This document shows positions 60,914 through 64,000 of a stretch of 64,000 bases of DNA, piece after piece. The stretch comes from Litchfieldia alkalitelluris (GTDB taxonomy: Bacteria; Bacillota; Bacilli; Bacillales; Salisediminibacteriaceae), in assembly GCF_002153425.1 (NCBI RefSeq), contig NZ_KZ119600.1, positions 810,418 to 874,417 on the forward strand, given 5' to 3'. Numbering within the stretch: the stretch's first letter is position 1; each line of letters begins with the position of its first letter. A program made the position numbers and the translations under genes. A model generated the notes under the pieces. That model did no database searches, was not told the origin of the DNA, and saw nothing but the letters and a program-made list of their open reading frames with translations.

Positions 60914-61969
60914 ATGTGTACAACATTTACATTTCAAACGGATAAGTCATTTGTTTTAGGGCAAAATTATGATTTCTACTACGGGCACGGTCTTATTGTG
61001 GTAAGTCCGAGGGGGCTGAAGAAACAATCTATAACGAAGGAGGGTGCTCCAAAGATCACCTGGGTTTCAAACTACGGTACTGTGACATTCACACAATTTG
61101 GCAGAGAGCTTCCAATGAGTGGTATGAACGAAAAGGGATTAACGATTGCCATGATGCATCAGGAAGATGGCGAGTTTCCAGCTGAGGATGATCGTCCTGG
61201 ATTGAACGAACTACAATGGATTCAATATCAACTTGATCAGTTCGATTCAGTTGAGGAAGTGTTAGAGCATTTAGAGGATTTTAGGTTGGAAAAATCGGTT
61301 TATGAACTTCATTACACGATTGCTGACTCCACAGGGAGGACCGTACTGATCGACTTTATTGATGGTGCATGTCATGTGACAGAGCATGCTGAATACTACA
61401 CGATGACAAATACAAGTTATGAAAAATCAATTGCGTATGCAAAAAAGTTTGAGAAATCTCCGTTAGAGAAATTTTCAAATAAAACTACTTCTCTCGACCG
61501 TTTTTGTTTAGTGAATCGGTTAGTAAAAGATGTTCAAAGTCAATCTTCTCTTGATAATCCAATTCAAAAATCATTTGACCTACTTGAGGAAGTAGCAGCA
61601 AAACCATCGGCTCAAAACCAGTGGGAGTGGGTAGGGGACGGGTTGCCACCAACCTTTACGTATTGGAGTATTGTATTCGATATCTACAATCAAACCATTT
61701 TTTATAGGGATCTACAAAATCATGAAATTCGTTCTATCCATCTTGACGACTTTCATTTTCATAGTAGTAACGAGGTGATGGCATTGGCAATAGATAATAA
61801 AGCTTCTGGGAGGATTTCTAGTCATTTTCAACCATACCAAACAAAAGATAATGAGCGGATTATCTTGTTAAGTTATGAGCCAATTAGTGATATTTTTCCT
61901 CCGAATGAACAGAGGGAGCTTATAAACTATCCTGATTCAATCAAGAAAGTTTTTATAGAGAAGAGTTAA
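60914..61969 (+). CDS. Choloylglycine hydrolase / penicillin V acylase-like Ntn-hydrolase
   Basis: About 351 residues. The family cleaves linear amide bonds using an N-terminal Cys freed by removal of Met. With the start at ATG 60914 (GGAGG ten bases upstream) the protein begins MCTTFTF, placing Cys at position 2 as required; the longer frame from 60905 would add three residues and block this. Further family features are GQNYDFYYG, SNYGTVTF and YTMTNTSYE (the Asn region), and a later THS-like Arg segment is not obvious. No signal peptide, so it is cytoplasmic. Substrate unknown (bile-salt, penicillin V, acyl-homoserine lactone or peptide amides are all possible). Confidence 0.82.
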   Translation: MCTTFTFQTDKSFVLGQNYDFYYGHGLIVVSPRGLKKQSITKEGAPKITWVSNYGTVTFTQFGRELPMSGMNEKGLTIAMMHQEDGEFPAEDDRPGLNELQWIQYQLDQFDSVEEVLEHLEDFRLEKSVYELHYTIADSTGRTVLIDFIDGACHVTEHAEYYTMTNTSYEKSIAYAKKFEKSPLEKFSNKTTSLDRFCLVNRLVKDVQSQSSLDNPIQKSFDLLEEVAAKPSAQNQWEWVGDGLPPTFTYWSIVFDIYNQTIFYRDLQNHEIRSIHLDDFHFHSSNEVMALAIDNKASGRISSHFQPYQTKDNERIILLSYEPISDIFPPNEQRELINYPDSIKKVFIEKS

Positions 61970-61976
61970 GAAAATC

Positions 61977-62043
61977 GTCAGGGACCTGGTCCCGCACAAT
62001 TTCGTGAACGTTCACAAAATTGTCGGGGACCAGGTCCCTGAAC
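61977..62043. repeat. Dispersed nested palindrome, copy 7
   Basis: About 67 bp; left inner CCCGCACAATT, right AATTGTCGGGG. Begins eight bases after the hydrolase stop codon. Confidence 0.85.
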
Positions 62044-62184
62044 AGTTATTGTGTTAGACTGCTAGCGATATGGAGACACTCTATCATATAATGTATGTAT
62101 AGTAAGACAAAGGATACGTTGGTGGATACGTAGTTTGAATGAGGTGTAGGGTTATAATCTAAATTTAGGGAAGGAGGGGAAGGA

Positions 62185-62508
62185 GTGACTATTCCTACTG
62201 ATTTGCGGGAACAAATTATAAACGAATTAAAAGCAATTGTGAGCGAGACGTTATCAGATCAAAGTGTAAAAGTTTATTTATTTGGGTCATGGGCCAGGGC
62301 AGAGGAAAAACAAAGTTCTGATATAGATCTAGCCATTGAAGCTACAGATCCCCTTCCTCAAATAAAATGGGTAGAATTAATTGATCGGATAGAGGAATCT
62401 ACAATTCCCTATCAAGTTGACATAGTGGATCTAGATACGGCAAGTCCAGCTCTTGTTAATAATATTAAAGAGGAGGGGATTTTATGGGAAGATTGCAGGA
62501 GAGGTTGA
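62185..62508 (+). CDS. mntA: MntA-type nucleotidyltransferase antitoxin
   Basis: The 107-residue minimal nucleotidyltransferase has the exact GSX10DXD motif: GS in LFGSWARAEE and DID in SSDIDLAIE, with a third acidic residue in VDIVDLD. In type VII toxin-antitoxin systems this enzyme adds AMP to the HEPN partner and silences it. The start is GTG behind GGAGGGGAAGGA. It overlaps hepT by 25 bases, so production is coupled. Confidence 0.9.
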   Translation: MTIPTDLREQIINELKAIVSETLSDQSVKVYLFGSWARAEEKQSSDIDLAIEATDPLPQIKWVELIDRIEESTIPYQVDIVDLDTASPALVNNIKEEGILWEDCRRG

Positions 62509-62882
62509 ACGCAGCTGAAAGGGCATTGATGGCCTTTCAAGAACTTGTACAAATAGAAAAACCGAATGATGTGGAACGTGATGCCTCCATTCAGCGCTTC
62601 GAATTTACATATGAAGCCTGTTGGAAATCAGCTAAACAATATCTCTATGATATAGAAGGTATTGATGTTGCCTCACCTAAAGGAGTGATTCGAAAAAGTC
62701 GAGAAGTATCGTTGTTTGATGAACACGAGACAATCTTAGCGTTACAGATGGTGAATGATAGAAACTTAACTGTTCATACCTATAACGAAGAAGTTGCTGT
62801 TAAAATTCATTCAAGTTTAAATCAGTATTACTCCTTATTAGATAAATGGGTGGAAAGAATGAGAGAAACGGTGAATGAATAA
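62484..62882 (+). CDS. hepT: HepT-type HEPN toxin (HI0074 / nucleotidyltransferase substrate-binding family)
   Basis: The 132-residue four-helix protein carries RNLTVHTY (near 95), the exact RX4HXY motif of HEPN RNase toxins, whose Tyr is the known AMPylation site in the HepT/MntA pair. The RFEFTYEACWKSAKQYL segment is typical of the HI0074 family. AGGAGGGG lies inside mntA just before its ATG. The toxin probably cuts RNA when not modified. Confidence 0.9.
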   Translation: MGRLQERLNAAERALMAFQELVQIEKPNDVERDASIQRFEFTYEACWKSAKQYLYDIEGIDVASPKGVIRKSREVSLFDEHETILALQMVNDRNLTVHTYNEEVAVKIHSSLNQYYSLLDKWVERMRETVNE

Positions 62883-62904
62883 GATAGAAGAGTGTTCTAA
62901 AATA

Positions 62905-62972
62905 TTTCAGGGACCTGGTCCCCGACAATTTCGTGAACGTTCACAAAATTGTCGGGGACCAGGTCCCTGAAA
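62905..62972. repeat. Dispersed nested palindrome, copy 8
   Basis: About 68 bp, the most symmetrical copy: both inner blocks are of the CCCCGACAATT type. Sits between convergent stop codons (62882 and 62983). Confidence 0.88.
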
Positions 62973-62982
62973 GTTTCTTTCG

Positions 62983-63858
62983 TCACTGTTGATCTTCAAT
63001 AAGGAATTCTAGCACTTCTTCCACCGTCAGTCGTTGAGTGTGGGTGATGGTGACCTGCTCCTGTTCTAGTAATGCACCTAAAGCATTCATGTTATTTGTA
63101 ACAATTTGACAAGGTTCAACATCATATTGCACGACATAAGCTTGTTGCTTTACCGAATCTGGAATATAGGATACCCACATACGTGCCCAGTGTTCATAAA
63201 CGTCATCCTTATTAAAGGATTCCACGACCTTCCCGGCATCAAGGACCGTGACATAATCACAAAGCTTATTGACCTCCTCCACAACATGGGTGGCCAACAA
63301 AACGGATTTTTCCCCATTCTCCATAAACGTCATGATATCTTCCCTCATCTTTCGCTGTGAGATAATATCGACTCCAGAGGTTGGTTCATCAAGAAGAAGC
63401 AATGTTGGATGATGGCATAGTGCGAAAACAAAATCAATTTTTTTCTTCGTTCCTTTGGAAGCCTTAGCAAACGTTTCTTCAGGATCGATTTGGTAGCGTT
63501 GAATGAGGTGCTTATAGCGTTCATTGTCCCATCTAGGATACCAATAGGAAATAAGGCTGGCCAGTTCTGACACATGGAGGTGACCAAAAGGCTCCAATAA
63601 TTCCCCAGCATAACCAATCTTTTGTTTAATTTCCACTTCGTTTTCCTGGAGGCTTTGGTTAAAAATATCGATTTGCCCTTCGTCTGCTTTGATGATTTGC
63701 ATTAACAAGCGTAAGAACGTACTTTTTCCCGAACCATTTCCACCAACTAAGCCAACAATGGTCCCCATTTCAACTTCAAAATCAATTGGACCAAGTATGA
63801 ATTTTTTATATTGCTTCCGTAAATTTTTTACTTTAATAAGCGAGGTAGTGGTTGTCAT
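62983..63858 (-). CDS. ABC transporter ATP-binding protein (YtrB-like)
   Basis: The 291-residue ATPase has Walker A GGNGSGKST, Walker B LLLLDEPTSGVD and the H-loop ATHVVEEVN, but a degenerate signature ASKGTKKKID, as in YtrB-like ATPases. The C-terminal 70 residues form an accessory domain. The ATG is five bases from the stop of the upstream GntR-type gene, with GGAGG within that gene's end. The permease gene would be expected downstream but is absent here: the next minus-strand gene lies far away, so it acts with a permease encoded elsewhere or upstream. Confidence 0.85.
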   Translation of the reverse strand: MTTTTSLIKVKNLRKQYKKFILGPIDFEVEMGTIVGLVGGNGSGKSTFLRLLMQIIKADEGQIDIFNQSLQENEVEIKQKIGYAGELLEPFGHLHVSELASLISYWYPRWDNERYKHLIQRYQIDPEETFAKASKGTKKKIDFVFALCHHPTLLLLDEPTSGVDIISQRKMREDIMTFMENGEKSVLLATHVVEEVNKLCDYVTVLDAGKVVESFNKDDVYEHWARMWVSYIPDSVKQQAYVVQYDVEPCQIVTNNMNALGALLEQEQVTITHTQRLTVEEVLEFLIEDQQ

Positions 63859-63860
63859 AA

Positions 63861-64000
63861 TTAACCTCCATTTTTTTCATCGTCATCATGCTTTAGGACT
63901 TCTTCGAAGATGTGCTGCATTTCCTCAGCAGTACAGCCAACCTGTTTACCTTGTTCCATTGCTTTTTGAAAGGCATCATAGACAACTTTTCTCTTCGTTT
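63861..64000 (-). CDS. GntR-family regulator (YtrA-like), C-terminal fragment at window edge
   Basis: Only the last 45 codons are in the window: VVYDAFQKAMEQGK, then CTAEEMQHIFEEVLKHDDDE and a Lys-Asn-Gly-Gly end. The helical tail, and its position directly before a YtrB-like ATPase, match YtrA-type GntR repressors; the DNA-binding part lies outside, so the call rests on context. Confidence 0.55.
   Translation of the reverse strand, partial: TKRKVVYDAFQKAMEQGKQVGCTAEEMQHIFEEVLKHDDDEKNGG

Noticed and set aside
48123-62972. Simple transcription terminators as a full explanation of the nested palindromes
   Set aside because: Most copies lack a T-run, and three lie between divergent or upstream of genes, so termination can only be a secondary effect.

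Overview
The window looks like a chromosomal segment of a spore-forming Bacillaceae (low-GC Firmicutes), possibly from the halotolerant or alkaliphilic part of the family. The reasons are strong GGAGG ribosome sites with frequent TTG and GTG starts, two small YjcZ-type sporulation peptides, a yvfRSTU-like operon, a MarR-tyrZ pair behind a T-box leader, ktrAB behind a c-di-AMP riboswitch, GlnR-type boxes before glnA, ECF sigma/anti-sigma modules, and several very acidic exported proteins. No rRNA, tRNA or CRISPR array was seen.

Layout. 0-10 kb: partial membrane protein, ferrochelatase, an ECF sigma gene between two paralogous membrane anti-sigma-like genes, glnA, a J-domain/propeller protein, a 15-heptad coiled-coil protein and an AIM24-family protein. 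10-16.4 kb (minus strand): YihY, a lipoprotein, two YjcZ peptides (one apparently starting with ATT) and a heterodimeric ABC exporter. 16.8-20.2 kb: a small gene, then ddl-murF. 20.3-23.7 kb: long tandem-repeat arrays, one split by an IS3-family element with a TATC target duplication. 23.7-29 kb (minus): lipoprotein, zinc-ribbon protein and the yvfRSTU-like sensor/ABC operon. 29-30.5 kb: further arrays. 30.5-34.5 kb: nucleobase permease divergent from a Rieske oxygenase and an amidohydrolase, probably a purine or N-heterocycle catabolic locus. 35-39.7 kb: a propeller lipoprotein, an ArsR / AHSA1-PDZ operon and a second ECF sigma/anti-sigma pair. 40.6-50.6 kb: a hypothetical gene, an AddB/AddA-like helicase-nuclease pair, a second hypothetical gene, a WYL regulator and a MarR regulator. 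51-55 kb: tyrZ and ktrAB. 55.5-64 kb: a Gln-rich membrane protein, aldo/keto reductase, a secreted DUF5667-like protein, an AraC regulator, a choloylglycine-hydrolase-like enzyme, a MntA/HepT toxin-antitoxin pair and a YtrB-like ABC ATPase with its GntR regulator.

The strongest unexplained signal is the repeat landscape. (1) Four sequence-unrelated tandem arrays share a period of 51-52 bp, about five helical turns, and three of them clearly carry inverted arms inside every unit. (2) Eight copies of an exactly 30-nt element sit at or just after the stop codons of minus-strand genes in two clusters. (3) Eight copies of a 65-74 bp nested palindrome occupy gene junctions between 48 and 63 kb. None matches a named element that I can recognise.

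Where a start codon differs from the longest open frame, it was chosen from ribosome-site spacing. Family names rest on motifs read by eye, not on database searches.
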